Shown here piece after piece: positions 55,252 through 64,000 of a DNA stretch of 64,000 nt. The notes beneath the pieces were generated by a model that was given only the letters and a program-made list of their open reading frames with translations, ran no database searches and was not told the origin of the DNA. This DNA comes from Neorhizobium sp. (GTDB lineage: Bacteria; Pseudomonadota; Alphaproteobacteria; Rhizobiales; Rhizobiaceae), in assembly GCA_028283725.1 (NCBI GenBank), contig JAPWKC010000002.1, positions 551,001 through 615,000 of the forward strand, in the 5' to 3' direction. Every line of letters starts with the position of its first letter. Position 1 is the stretch's first letter. Both the position numbers and the translations under genes were made by a program.

Positions 55252-57456
55252 ATGTCGGAGAAGACCGTCAACAGCGCAAAGGCCGGAAACGAAACGGCAA
55301 CCGATGGTGCCGCGAAAGACTGGCAGGCGTTGGCCGAAAAAGAGTTGAAGGCCTCGCCCGAGACGCTCGTCTGGCACACAGCCGAGGGTATCGACGTCAA
55401 GCCGCTCTATACCGCAGACGATGTCGAAGGCATCGATCACCTCAACTCCCTGCCGGGCATGAAACCCTTCGTGCGCGGCCCGCGGGCCACAATGTATGCG
55501 GGCCGGCCGTGGACGATCCGCCAATATGCCGGCTTCTCCACCGCCGAGGCGTCCAATGCGTTCTATCGGCGCAATCTCGCCGCCGGGCAAAAGGGCCTGT
55601 CGGTCGCCTTCGACCTTGCCACCCATCGCGGCTATGACAGTGATCATCCGCGCGTCGAGGGCGATGTCGGCAAGGCAGGCGTGGCGATCGACAGCGTCGA
55701 GGACATGAAGATCCTTTTCGACGGCATTCCCCTCAAGGACATGTCCGTGTCGATGACGATGAATGGCGCGGTCATCCCGATCCTCGCCTCCTTCATCGTC
55801 GCCGGAGAAGAACAGGGCTGCTCTAAGGCCGAACTTTCCGGCACGATCCAGAACGATATCCTCAAGGAGTTCATGGTCCGGAACACCTATATCTATCCGC
55901 CGGAACCTTCGATGCGGATCGTGGCGGACATTATCGAATATACCGCGAAGGACATGCCGCGCTTCAATTCGATCTCGATCTCCGGCTACCATATGCAGGA
56001 GGCGGGCGCGACATTGGTGCAGGAACTCGCTTTCACGCTGGCCGACGGACGCGAATATGTGCGTGCGGCGCTGAAGAAGGGGCTGAACGTCGATGATTTC
56101 GCCGGCCGCCTGTCCTTCTTCTTCGCCATCGGCATGAATTTCTTCATGGAAGCGGCAAAGCTGCGCGCCGCCCGGCTTCTGTGGTCGCGGATCATGGAGG
56201 AGTTCGAGCCGAAAAAGCCGGGCTCGCTGATGCTCAGGACCCATTGCCAGACCTCAGGCGTCTCGCTTCAGGAACAGGACCCCTACAACAACGTCATCCG
56301 CACCGCGTACGAGGCCCTGTCGGCGGTGCTTGGCGGCACGCAATCGCTGCACACCAATGCGCTCGACGAGGCGATGGCGCTGCCGACGGATTTTTCAGCC
56401 CGCATCGCCCGCAACACGCAGCTGATCCTTCAGCACGAGACGGGCGTCACCAAGGTGGTCGATCCGCTGGCCGGCTCCTACTATGTCGAGAGCCTTACCA
56501 ATGAGCTTGCCGAGAAGGCATGGTCGCTGATCGAGGAGATCGAAAACATCGGCGGCATGACCAAGGCCGTGGCCGATGGCTTGCCGAAACGGCTGATCGA
56601 GGAGGCCGCGACGCTCCGGCAGGCGCGTGTCGACCGTGGCGAGGATGTGATCGTCGGCGTCAACAGGTACCGGCTGGAAAACGAGGACGAGATCGACATT
56701 CTGGCGATCGACAATTCCGCGGTGCGACAGGCGCAGGTGGCGCGTCTGGAAGCGGTGCGCCGGCAGCGCGATCCCAAGCGGGTCGAGGAGATGTTGGCAA
56801 TCCTCTCCGCGGTGGCAAAGACCGGAGATGGCAATCTTCTGGCCGCTGCCGTCGAGGCCGCGCGCGCGCGTGCCACGGTCGGCGAGATTTCCGATGCGAT
56901 GCGGCAGTCCTTCGGCGATCACGCGGCCGAACCTACTGTTGTCTCGGATATCTACGGCCCTGCTTACGCCGACGATCCGGAATATGTGACGCTGGTCGAG
57001 CGCCTGAAACACTACCGCGAAACCAATGGCTTGAAGCCAGGCCAGACGAACGGCAAGCCACGCATCATGGTCGCCAAGCTGGGGCAGGATGGACATGACC
57101 GCGGCGCCAAGGTGATCGCGTCGGCCTTCGGCGATATCGGCTTCGACGTGCTTGCCGGCCCGCTGTTCCAGACGCCGGAAGAGGCGGCAGATCTTGCGGT
57201 GAGGGAAAAGGTGCAGGTTCTCGGCATGTCGTCGCTTGCCGCCGGTCACCGGACATTGGCGCCGCAGCTTGTCGAGGCGCTGAAAGCGCGCGGTGCCGAT
57301 AATATCGTCGTCGTGGTCGGCGGCGTCATCCCGCGGCAGGATTACGATTATCTTTTGGAAAAGGGCGTCGCCGCCGTTTTCGGACCGGGCACCAATGTGC
57401 TCGAGGCGGCAAACTCGATCGTCGATATTCTGGAGGGTAAGCGGCGCAACGCGTAA
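55252..57456 (+). CDS. scpA: Methylmalonyl-CoA mutase
   Basis: A 734-residue adenosylcobalamin enzyme of the single-chain (homodimeric) type, interconverting (R)-methylmalonyl-CoA and succinyl-CoA. The TIM barrel has [20 protein letters not shown] and [18 protein letters not shown] near residue 100; the CoA-binding region continues with [14 protein letters not shown]. The C-terminal B12 domain carries the base-off motif [10 protein letters not shown] near residue 615, followed by [12 protein letters not shown]. The ATG at 55252 has GAGGGAGAAGA upstream; an in-frame ATG at 55207 lacks one. It allows use of propionyl-CoA. No meaB or epimerase gene is adjacent. Confidence 0.97.
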   Translation: MSEKTVNSAKAGNETATDGAAKDWQALAEKELKASPETLVWHTAEGIDVKPLYTADDVEGIDHLNSLPGMKPFVRGPRATMYAGRPWTIRQYAGFSTAEASNAFYRRNLAAGQKGLSVAFDLATHRGYDSDHPRVEGDVGKAGVAIDSVEDMKILFDGIPLKDMSVSMTMNGAVIPILASFIVAGEEQGCSKAELSGTIQNDILKEFMVRNTYIYPPEPSMRIVADIIEYTAKDMPRFNSISISGYHMQEAGATLVQELAFTLADGREYVRAALKKGLNVDDFAGRLSFFFAIGMNFFMEAAKLRAARLLWSRIMEEFEPKKPGSLMLRTHCQTSGVSLQEQDPYNNVIRTAYEALSAVLGGTQSLHTNALDEAMALPTDFSARIARNTQLILQHETGVTKVVDPLAGSYYVESLTNELAEKAWSLIEEIENIGGMTKAVADGLPKRLIEEAATLRQARVDRGEDVIVGVNRYRLENEDEIDILAIDNSAVRQAQVARLEAVRRQRDPKRVEEMLAILSAVAKTGDGNLLAAAVEAARARATVGEISDAMRQSFGDHAAEPTVVSDIYGPAYADDPEYVTLVERLKHYRETNGLKPGQTNGKPRIMVAKLGQDGHDRGAKVIASAFGDIGFDVLAGPLFQTPEEAADLAVREKVQVLGMSSLAAGHRTLAPQLVEALKARGADNIVVVVGGVIPRQDYDYLLEKGVAAVFGPGTNVLEAANSIVDILEGKRRNA

Positions 57457-57486
57457 GACGCACAAAAGTCGTCACGACCAGATCGT

Positions 57487-57513
57487 GCAATGCAGCATTA
57501 AATGCTGCGTTGC
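57487..57513. repeat. Inverted repeat after mutase gene
   Basis: GCAATGCAGCATT and AATGCTGCGTTGC are inverted with one G-T mismatch and almost no spacer, so about 10 base pairs can form around a TTAAA-type loop. It lies 31 bases after the mutase stop and may help end transcription or protect the mRNA end, but there is no T tract. Confidence 0.4.
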
Positions 57514-57639
57514 GGCATTGCGTCGCACCAGTGGCCGCACGGCGCTTTTATCGCCGGCACCGGTGGACGATGTAGGAGGCGGGCGGTATGCCAAGTGTCA
57601 ACATTTCATGTATCCGACACATCGGCTCTCTTTCCCGTC

Positions 57640-58857
57640 ATGCGCATTTCCCCGAATTCCGTTGCCTTCACGGCGCTTTGCGGCGCGCTGATGGCGTTTC
57701 CCTCGATGTCGATCGATGTCGGCCTGCCGGCCTTCGACCTGATGGCGGATGCGCTGAAGACCGAACCGGCCACCGTTGCGCTGACGCTCACCACCTTCCT
57801 TCTCGGCTTCTCCATTGCCCCGCTTCTATACGGCCCCCTGTCGGATCGTGTCGGCCGCCGGCCGGTGCTGATCGTCGGTTGCGGAATCTATGCGATCACC
57901 AGCATATTCTGCATGATGACGGGTTCGATCGAGCGTTTGCTCGCCTGGCGTCTGCTGCAGGGGATGAGCGCCGGTGCAGGTCCGGTGCTTGCGCTGAGCC
58001 TGATCCGCGATTGCCACGAGGGCCTCAAGGCCCGCACCCTTCTGTCGTCGGCCGCCGTCTTCCGTACCATCGGTCCGATGCTGGCGCCGTCCGTCGGGGC
58101 CCTTTTGATGACCGTTGGCGACTGGCGCTGGATTTATGGCTTCATGGCGGCCGGCAGCTTCGCGCTGTTCTTGACCGTCACCCTGTTTCTGCCGGAAACA
58201 GCGCCGAAGCAGAAACAGGATGCGCCGCGGGTGGGCATGATCCGCAGCTTCGGCGAGATCCTGCGTAACCGCACGGCCTTTGGCAACTCGATGGTCCTGG
58301 CGCTGAATTTTGGCAGCCACTTTTCGTATGTCGCAGGCTCATCGCTGGTGGTGATCAGTGTTTTCGACGTCTCGCCGCAGGTCTACGCACTGATGTTCGG
58401 CATCTGTGGCGCAGGCATCATGGCTGCATCGGCTGTCTCGACCGCGCTCAACAAGCGTGCAGTCGATCCGTTCAAGCTGGTGGTGACGGCCGCCACGGCC
58501 TCTGTCGTCTCGATGCTGATCGGCGTGATGCTGAGCATCACCCACCTTCTGACGGTCGAGATCCTCGGCCTGCTTCTCGTCGTCAATGCATTTTCCTTCG
58601 GCCTCCTGCAGCCGAATGTCCAGCAGGCGGCGCTGCAGCCGGTGGCGCATGTCGCCGGCGCCGCTTCGGCGCTGATGAACGCGCTGATCATGGGCATGGG
58701 CGCGCTCGGCAGCGTCATCGTCAAGTCGCTGGTCGATTTCGGGGCGTTGGCGATGACGGGCACGATGCTGTTCTTCTGCATCCTGACGCTTGCCTGCGTA
58801 TTCTGGACCAACCGGAAGGCGCCGGGGATCACCCCGGCTGCGGCCGCAGAAGCCTGA
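57640..58857 (+). CDS. MFS drug-resistance transporter (Bcr/CflA type)
   Basis: A 405-residue inner-membrane protein with 12 hydrophobic segments. MFS motif A is GPLSDRVGRRPVLIVGC near residue 66, and the Bcr/CflA-type start is SMSIDVGLPAFDLMADALKT. RLLQGMSAGAGPVLALSLIRD after helix 4 matches the drug:H+ antiporter-1 group. The ATG at 57640 was chosen because helix 1 begins 7 residues later; the frame is open further upstream. The substrate is unknown. Confidence 0.9.
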   Translation: MRISPNSVAFTALCGALMAFPSMSIDVGLPAFDLMADALKTEPATVALTLTTFLLGFSIAPLLYGPLSDRVGRRPVLIVGCGIYAITSIFCMMTGSIERLLAWRLLQGMSAGAGPVLALSLIRDCHEGLKARTLLSSAAVFRTIGPMLAPSVGALLMTVGDWRWIYGFMAAGSFALFLTVTLFLPETAPKQKQDAPRVGMIRSFGEILRNRTAFGNSMVLALNFGSHFSYVAGSSLVVISVFDVSPQVYALMFGICGAGIMAASAVSTALNKRAVDPFKLVVTAATASVVSMLIGVMLSITHLLTVEILGLLLVVNAFSFGLLQPNVQQAALQPVAHVAGAASALMNALIMGMGALGSVIVKSLVDFGALAMTGTMLFFCILTLACVFWTNRKAPGITPAAAAEA

Positions 58858-58951
58858 TCGCGATTGCGGGCGCAGACCGCAATGACGGTTGCAGCCTGCC
58901 GGCCGATCGCATAGCACAGGTGGGCTCGTATTAAGACCGGGGAGCCCGCCC

Positions 58952-60838
58952 TTGACACCCATAACGCCCAAAAACACGCCAGAATTCGAGGATATCGGTC
59001 TCGACCCCGATGCCGAAATCGCGATCCGTCAGGACCTCACGCTCGTCGCGCTCGGCAAACGGCCCGCAGACGTGGCACTTCGGGTTGGCCGGCTGCTCGA
59101 CGTGTCCACAAGAACATGGCGTGCCGACCAGGAAATCGTCATGAAGGGCCGCCGCATCGCCTATGTCGGCGATGCCGGAACCTATCCCGGCGCAGTAGCG
59201 CGCCGTGTCCATGAGCCGGATCTTGCGGCAGTGCCGGGCCTCGGCGAAGTGCACAAGCATATCGAAAGCTCGCATCTCACACCGGAATACGAAGCCGCAC
59301 TCGTCCTGCCGCGCGGCAATACCTGGACCTGCGAGGCGAGCCACGAGTTTTCCAACGTCAATGGTGCAAAAACCCTGGAATTCTGGCTGAAGGCAAGGGC
59401 CGCCGGCTCGCCGCTGAAAATCTTCCCGCTGCCCGGTTCCGCCGTGCCGCCGACCGGCTACGAGCACGGCGGCGGGCACCTCGGCTATGACGAGCAGAAG
59501 GCTTTCATGTCGCAGAGCCTGATGACAGCCGGCCTCGACGAGGTGATGGATTGGCCGGGCGTCTGGGATGCCACCAACCCGTCCTACGACCGGCTCTGGG
59601 GCATGATTAGGGCGACGTTCGAACAGCGGGGCGTCGTCGAGGGCCATGCCGCAGGCATCCGCGACATGCCGACGATCAACGCCTTTGCCGCGGCCGGTCT
59701 CGCCTCCGATCACGAGGCATGGACGCCGGAAGAATTCTGGGACAAGCTTACCCATGGTCTCTTCATGGAGCTTCGTCCCCACAGCCTGCCGGAGGTGATC
59801 AGGGGCATGATCGACCGTGGCCTTGCCGACTGGTCGCAGATCGCGCTGACGACCGACGACCGTTCCGCTTCCGACACGCTGAAGCTCGGCGCTACCGACC
59901 ACAATGTGCGGCTCGCCATCGAGGCCGGCCTTTCGCCGGAAATCGCCATCCAGTGCGTCACCATCAACCCGGCCCGTCATATGCGGCTCACCCCCTGGGT
60001 CGGCACGATCGCACCGGGTCGTTACGCCGATATCGTGCTGCTCTCCGATGTCGGGAAATTCGAGATCGCCAAGGTCTGGGCCGATGGCAGGCAGGTCTCC
60101 GACGGCACGACATATCTGCCCGACGTGCCGAAAATCGACTGGCCTGATTGGGCGACGAAGACCGTCAATATCGGCCGCCCCCTCATTTCGGACGATTTCG
60201 TCATCGGGGCCGAGCCCGGCCGCGAGACGATGCAGGCGGCGGTGCTGCGCCCCTTCCACTGGGCGGACGATTTTCTGACCTTCGAACTGCCGGTGCGCGA
60301 TGGCGCCGTTCAGCGTGATGAGACCCGCAACATCACCAAATTCGCCATTATCGACCGGTTTTCCGGCAAGGCCGCGGTATCGAAAATGTTCTGGCTCGGG
60401 TGCGGGCCACGGACGGCCGACACAGCGCTTGCCTGCTCCATGGCGCATGACAAGCACAATATCTGGTGCACCGGATCTTCCGACGAAGCGATGGCGTTGG
60501 CGGTCAATGCGGTTGCCGAGATCGATGGGGGCTGGGCGCTTGTGAGCGGCGCCAAGGTTCTCGCCAGCGTTCGCTACGAAGTGGCCGGCCTGATGACCTG
60601 CCGGCCGGCGGACGTTCTGCACGAGGAAATGCAGACACTCTACCAAGCGGCCGAGACCATCGACTGGATGTTCGAGCCAAGCTTTCATCCGCGCTGGTCT
60701 GCGGGCTTTCCCGAACGGCTTGCCTTTGCGACGCTCACCTGCGCACCGTGGCGCTGGGTTCTCTTGGCGCCGAGTGATTACGCGCCGCAAGGTTTGGTCA
60801 ACGTGCAGAACGGCAAGGTCCATCCTGTCGTTTTTTAA
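58952..60838 (+). CDS. Adenine-deaminase-like amidohydrolase
   Basis: A 628-residue metal-dependent hydrolase with the adenine deaminase architecture: amidohydrolase barrel plus a C-terminal domain. The metal motif reads VPGLGEVHKHIESSHLTP (His101, His103), replacing the usual PGxIDxHxHIESS, and CEASHEFSNVNG (His131-Glu132) replaces the usual ADPHEIANV. GHAAGI and LTTDDRSASD are retained. I place the start at a TTG (58952) with GGGGAG 7 bases upstream; the only in-frame alternative nearby is another TTG at 58889. It could deaminate adenine to hypoxanthine, but the altered motifs allow another substrate. Confidence 0.82.
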   Translation: MTPITPKNTPEFEDIGLDPDAEIAIRQDLTLVALGKRPADVALRVGRLLDVSTRTWRADQEIVMKGRRIAYVGDAGTYPGAVARRVHEPDLAAVPGLGEVHKHIESSHLTPEYEAALVLPRGNTWTCEASHEFSNVNGAKTLEFWLKARAAGSPLKIFPLPGSAVPPTGYEHGGGHLGYDEQKAFMSQSLMTAGLDEVMDWPGVWDATNPSYDRLWGMIRATFEQRGVVEGHAAGIRDMPTINAFAAAGLASDHEAWTPEEFWDKLTHGLFMELRPHSLPEVIRGMIDRGLADWSQIALTTDDRSASDTLKLGATDHNVRLAIEAGLSPEIAIQCVTINPARHMRLTPWVGTIAPGRYADIVLLSDVGKFEIAKVWADGRQVSDGTTYLPDVPKIDWPDWATKTVNIGRPLISDDFVIGAEPGRETMQAAVLRPFHWADDFLTFELPVRDGAVQRDETRNITKFAIIDRFSGKAAVSKMFWLGCGPRTADTALACSMAHDKHNIWCTGSSDEAMALAVNAVAEIDGGWALVSGAKVLASVRYEVAGLMTCRPADVLHEEMQTLYQAAETIDWMFEPSFHPRWSAGFPERLAFATLTCAPWRWVLLAPSDYAPQGLVNVQNGKVHPVVF

Positions 60839-60905
60839 GTCGGCATATTTAAGTCGGCATGGCCCGGTTGAAATATGATGTGCAGACGATAATGAAGGAG
60901 AGGCG

Positions 60906-62096
60906 ATGACCGATATGACTGCTATCACCAATGAGGCCGCACGGGACGCGGGCCATCTGGATCTGTCGCGCCGCTTTGCAGGTTTTGACCGGCTGGAGGA
61001 ACCGCGCGTCGTGATCGACGAGGCGGTGCTGGATGCCAACATCGCCGCAATGGCGAAGCTCGCGGCCGATGCCGGCGTAGAGCTTCGTCCGCATGCCAAG
61101 ACCCATAAGAGCATCGGCATTGCAACACTGCAGAAACTTCATGGCGCGACCGGCTTCACGGTCGCGCGGCCTTATGAGGCGAAGATGCTGCTTGATAAGG
61201 GGCTCGGACCGGTCACGATCGCCTATCCGCTGATCGCGCCGCAAACGATAGCAACCCTGCTTGCGGCTACGGACAATGCGGCCGATCTGCGCTTCATCGC
61301 CGACAGTGCCGAGACAGTAGCCGCGCTGGCCGAAGGCGCGCGGATCGCGGCGCGCAAAGCCAATGTCATGATCAAGGTCGATGTCGGCCTGCACCGCTGC
61401 GGTGTCGACCCTGCCGGCGATCTCGGTGTCACGCTTGCAGCTGCGATAGACGCTGATCCGCAACTGGTCTTTGCCGGGCTGCTCTCGCATGCGGGGCATG
61501 CCTATGGCGCGGGGACGCCGGAGATGATCCGGGCGATCGCCGGCACGGAGCTTCAGATCATGGCGTCGTTGCGCACCCGCATCGAGCGCCATGGTATCGA
61601 GGTGCATTCCGTTTCGATCGGCAGCACGCCAAGCGTTATCTGCCATGCCGGTTTCGACGGGGTAACGGAGATCCGGCCGGGCAATTATGCGTTCTACGAC
61701 CTGACCGCCGTGCGTCTCGGGCTTGTCTCGCGCAATCATCTGGCGCTCGGCATTGCCGCGCGGATCGTAGCCGTCAACGATCACTATGCGGTCGCCAATG
61801 TCGGATCGAAAACCCTGACCTCGGATCTCGGTGCACATGGCACGTCGGCGACCACATCCTTCGGCGAGGCATGGCTGCCGCAGGCAGATGCACCGCTTGC
61901 CGTCGTGAAGCTCTCGGAGGAACATGCGTTCCTGACTTACGGCGAAAACCGCCCGGTGGTCGGCACGCCGGTGCTGATCCTGCCCAACCATTCCTGCCCG
62001 GTCGCCAATCTCTCCGGCGGGATGCTGCTTCTCGAAAAGGACGGAAAGGGCCGGCGCGAACTGGCCGTCGAGGGGTTCGTCGGCAATTTCAGATAG
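60906..62096 (+). CDS. PLP- and metal-dependent D-threonine aldolase/D-serine dehydratase-like enzyme
   Basis: A 396-residue fold-type III protein with an alanine-racemase-like barrel. The PLP lysine is Lys65 in ELRPHAKTHKS, GLHRCGVDP follows mid-barrel, and the metal site of the D-serine dehydratase/D-threonine aldolase group is PNHSCPVANLSG (His362, Cys364). These enzymes cleave or dehydrate D-3-hydroxy amino acids. It lies 67 bases after the deaminase-like gene on the same strand and convergent with a LysR gene. The exact reaction (aldolase or dehydratase) cannot be settled from sequence. Confidence 0.88.
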   Translation: MTDMTAITNEAARDAGHLDLSRRFAGFDRLEEPRVVIDEAVLDANIAAMAKLAADAGVELRPHAKTHKSIGIATLQKLHGATGFTVARPYEAKMLLDKGLGPVTIAYPLIAPQTIATLLAATDNAADLRFIADSAETVAALAEGARIAARKANVMIKVDVGLHRCGVDPAGDLGVTLAAAIDADPQLVFAGLLSHAGHAYGAGTPEMIRAIAGTELQIMASLRTRIERHGIEVHSVSIGSTPSVICHAGFDGVTEIRPGNYAFYDLTAVRLGLVSRNHLALGIAARIVAVNDHYAVANVGSKTLTSDLGAHGTSATTSFGEAWLPQADAPLAVVKLSEEHAFLTYGENRPVVGTPVLILPNHSCPVANLSGGMLLLEKDGKGRRELAVEGFVGNFR

Positions 62097-62108
62097 GATA
62101 GTCGAAAC

Positions 62109-63026
62109 TTACCAATGCACGGCAATCGCGTCGTCGTGGAGCGCGCAGAATTCGGCGGCGACATCGGAGGCGATCGAGGCGACCAGCGGCGAAAGCCTGG
62201 AGGACGGGTTTTCCAGATAGACGGCGAAGTAATCCGTTGCCGGAAAGCTGTGTTTGACGTCGAGGACTTTCAGCGTGCCCTGCCGCAGCTCGTTCTGGAT
62301 GACGATCGGCGGCAGCACGGAGATACCGATTCCAGCCGAGATCATGCTGATCGTCGTTGCCAGCGAGTTGGAGTAATGGACGACGTTTTCCTCGAATGCA
62401 TTCTGCGGCATATAATCGACCATCCGCTTGTGCGCCCTCGTGCCGATTTCATAGGAAATGATCGGATGCAGCATCAGGTCCGCTATGGTGAGCGGCCCCT
62501 CGTTGGTGGGGAAGTCCTTTGCCGCGATCCAGAACATGCCGAGCGTACAGAGATCGACAATACGGTATTTCTCGATTTGCGGGCCGGGAAACCCGAAGAC
62601 GACGTCGAGTTCGCGCCGCTCCAGCTTTGCCGTGATGATCTGCGAGGCTTCCGTCGTCACCGAGAGCCGTACTCTGGGAAAGCGCTGCCGCAGCTTTGCC
62701 ATCAGGCCGGGCAGAATGATCAGCGCCATGCTCGGCACGATGCCGATCCTGACCAGGCCCTCGACGGTTTCCGGTGGTGTGATATCGCTGACGAGGCGGT
62801 TGTAGCGGGCGACGATATCGCGAGCGCCGTCGACGAAGGAGCGTCCCTCGGTCGTCAGGCGCACGTCTCGGGTATCGCGCTCGAAAAGGCGGATACCGAG
62901 TTCCTGTTCCATCGCCGAGATGCGGCTGGAAATTGCAGCCGGCGTGATGTTCATCCGATCAGCCGTCATGCGGAAGTTTCTAAGCTCGGAGAGCCAGACG
63001 ACGGTTTCGAGAAAACGAATGTTCAC
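62109..63026 (-). CDS. LysR-family transcriptional regulator
   Basis: A 305-residue regulator with the winged helix at residues 1-60 (NFRMTADRMNITPAAISSRI) and an effector domain beginning GLVRIGIVPSMALIILPGL. It is convergent with the D-threonine-aldolase-like gene (12 bases) and divergent from the SDR gene, so either could be its target. Confidence 0.93.
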   Translation of the reverse strand: MNIRFLETVVWLSELRNFRMTADRMNITPAAISSRISAMEQELGIRLFERDTRDVRLTTEGRSFVDGARDIVARYNRLVSDITPPETVEGLVRIGIVPSMALIILPGLMAKLRQRFPRVRLSVTTEASQIITAKLERRELDVVFGFPGPQIEKYRIVDLCTLGMFWIAAKDFPTNEGPLTIADLMLHPIISYEIGTRAHKRMVDYMPQNAFEENVVHYSNSLATTISMISAGIGISVLPPIVIQNELRQGTLKVLDVKHSFPATDYFAVYLENPSSRLSPLVASIASDVAAEFCALHDDAIAVHW

Positions 63027-63596
63027 TGCCGATCACACCCCCGCGGTTCCGGTCGACCAACGCGCCCGCCTGGCTACCGCCGCAACGCGCTCGAATTGCA
63101 AAGACCAAATGCGTTACCGCAGGGAAGTTCCCCTGTGAAGGGATTATCGCAACGATGGCGGGTGCGGCAACTATGGCCACGCTCGCCAAGAAGCTCGAAA
63201 AAGGGGCATTTCCCCTGTCGTCCTTCGATCGCTTTCCCATTGGCAATGGACGGAGGTGGTACACATCCGGTCCAACGACTAAATCTTGTCGGCCGTTCAG
63301 ATTTTCTGTCTGCCGTCTGGCAGAATTTTACAGAGATAGCGGGCAGGGATCGGCGATATCGATGCAATGAGTTTTTCAACCGGATGAATTCGCACGTGTT
63401 TCCTGGAATATTTTGTCCGCGGACCGCATGATCGGGCCATGACGCATGCACATGCCGGGCGCGATATTCTTCGTTCTCTCGGTGCTTCCGGTTGCATTGC
63501 CGGCGTCGTATCGAAGAATTGCCCTTGAGCTCGTCCGTGGCGTCGATAGCATAGCATCATGAAAATCAATTCACATGCGCTTTGCGGGGTAATCCG
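63027..63596. other. Intergenic region between LysR and SDR genes
   Basis: About 570 bases between divergent genes. No credible gene is visible. TTCCCCTGT occurs twice, near 63127 and near 63211, each followed or preceded by a G-rich partner (GAAGGGA, AAAAGGGGC) that could form small hairpins; their meaning is unclear. Promoters of both flanking genes and LysR binding sites are expected here. Confidence 0.4.
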
Positions 63597-64000
63597 ATGA
63601 CCGTCAACTATATGCTTCTGACCGGCGCCAGCCGGGGTATCGGCCATGCCACCGTCAAGCTCTTCATGGAACATGGCTGGCGCATCCTCACCGTGTCCCG
63701 GCAGCCGTTTTCCGAGGAATGCCGCTGGCCTTCGGCGCGTGAGAGCCATATCCAGGCGGATCTTGAGGATCTATCCTCGATCGAGGCGCTGGCTGCGGAT
63801 GTCCGCAGCCGGTTGCCGGAAGGCAAACTTGCCGCGCTCGTCAACAATGCCGGTATCTCACCCAAGGGGCCGGGCGGATCACGCCTCGGCGTCGGAGACA
63901 CGGATGCGGCGACATGGACACGCGTGCTGAACGTCAACCTTATTTCGACGGCGCTGATCGCACGCGCGATGCTGCCGGAACTGAAGGCGGCGCGGGGCTC
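63597..64000 (+). CDS. Short-chain dehydrogenase/reductase (partial, 3' end outside window)
   Basis: The first 134 residues of an SDR-family NAD(P)-dependent oxidoreductase. It begins MTVNYMLLTGASRGIGHATV with the TGxxxGxG cofactor motif (residues 9-16), then ADLEDLSSIEAL with the adenine-binding Asp, and ALVNNAGISPKG with NNAG at about 85-88. The catalytic Ser-Tyr-Lys part lies beyond the window edge. The frame stays open to the last base. The substrate is unknown; divergence from the LysR gene suggests regulation by it. Confidence 0.9.
   Translation, partial: MTVNYMLLTGASRGIGHATVKLFMEHGWRILTVSRQPFSEECRWPSARESHIQADLEDLSSIEALAADVRSRLPEGKLAALVNNAGISPKGPGGSRLGVGDTDAATWTRVLNVNLISTALIARAMLPELKAARG

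Noticed and set aside
58931..61120. Minus-strand open frame of 729 codons across the deaminase-like and aldolase-like genes
   Set aside because: It spans two clearly real genes on the other strand and shows only Arg/Ala/Gly/Asp-rich sequence without motifs.

Overview
The window is a GC-rich (about 60%) alphaproteobacterial chromosome segment. The gene order pcaDCHGB, the DUF1127 mini-protein, an sRNA with repeated CTCCTCC loops of the alpha-r14/NfeR1 type, and a PrsDE-like type I exporter next to an ExsH-like glycanase all point to the Rhizobiaceae (Rhizobium/Agrobacterium/Ensifer group). I see no phage, IS element, CRISPR array, rRNA or tRNA. Accessory character is limited to one decayed toxin-antitoxin pair and a few small exported proteins.

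Layout, left half. 1-3365: protocatechuate branch of the beta-ketoadipate pathway (pcaD partial, C, H, G, B). 3551-8360: a complete branched-chain-amino-acid-type ABC importer (binding protein, two permeases, two ATPases), possibly feeding aromatic or related acids to the pca genes. 8463-9140: a Phd/VapB-like antitoxin fused to the start of a VapC toxin gene broken by two single-base indels. 9205-11971: molybdate importer modABC behind an inverted repeat resembling Mo-box half-sites. 12133-19400: a 2-hydroxyacid dehydrogenase, a LysR regulator divergent from a split chromate transporter (chrA halves), a secreted GH5 glycosidase, an ArsB-type pump, a fluoride riboswitch with crcB, a DUF1127 protein and the sRNA. 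19487-23020: acyltransferase 3, LacI regulator and aldo/keto reductase. 23085-28323: a ugp-like ABC importer in one operon with a calcineurin-type phosphodiesterase, preceded by a Pho-box-like direct repeat.

Right half. 28571-41326 looks like one functional block for peptides containing D-amino acids. It holds a DmpA-type aminopeptidase, a D-amino-acid aminotransferase, an unassigned fold-type-I PLP protein, a LysR regulator, an S12-type D-aminopeptidase, a five-gene oligopeptide ABC importer with a twin-arginine binding protein, and an M19 dipeptidase. 41644-46023: a chemoreceptor with a C-terminal tether pentapeptide, a MocR regulator and a divergent EamA exporter. 46050-49078: an OmpR-type two-component pair and two small exported cysteine-containing proteins. 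49379-54375: a type I secretion ABC protein and adaptor, convergent with an RTX plus GH16 glycanase that is the likely cargo. 55252-64000: methylmalonyl-CoA mutase, a Bcr/CflA-type MFS pump, an adenine-deaminase-like enzyme, a D-threonine-aldolase/D-serine-dehydratase-like PLP enzyme, a LysR regulator and the start of an SDR gene cut by the window edge.

The best-supported points for a second look are the D-peptide block with its unassigned PLP protein, the Pho-box in front of the ugp-like/phosphodiesterase operon, the four-hairpin sRNA, the fluoride riboswitch, the vapC pseudogene whose two lesions can be placed to the base, and an out-of-frame patch inside the type I secretion ATPase gene. 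All family assignments come from motifs read by eye; no database search was run.
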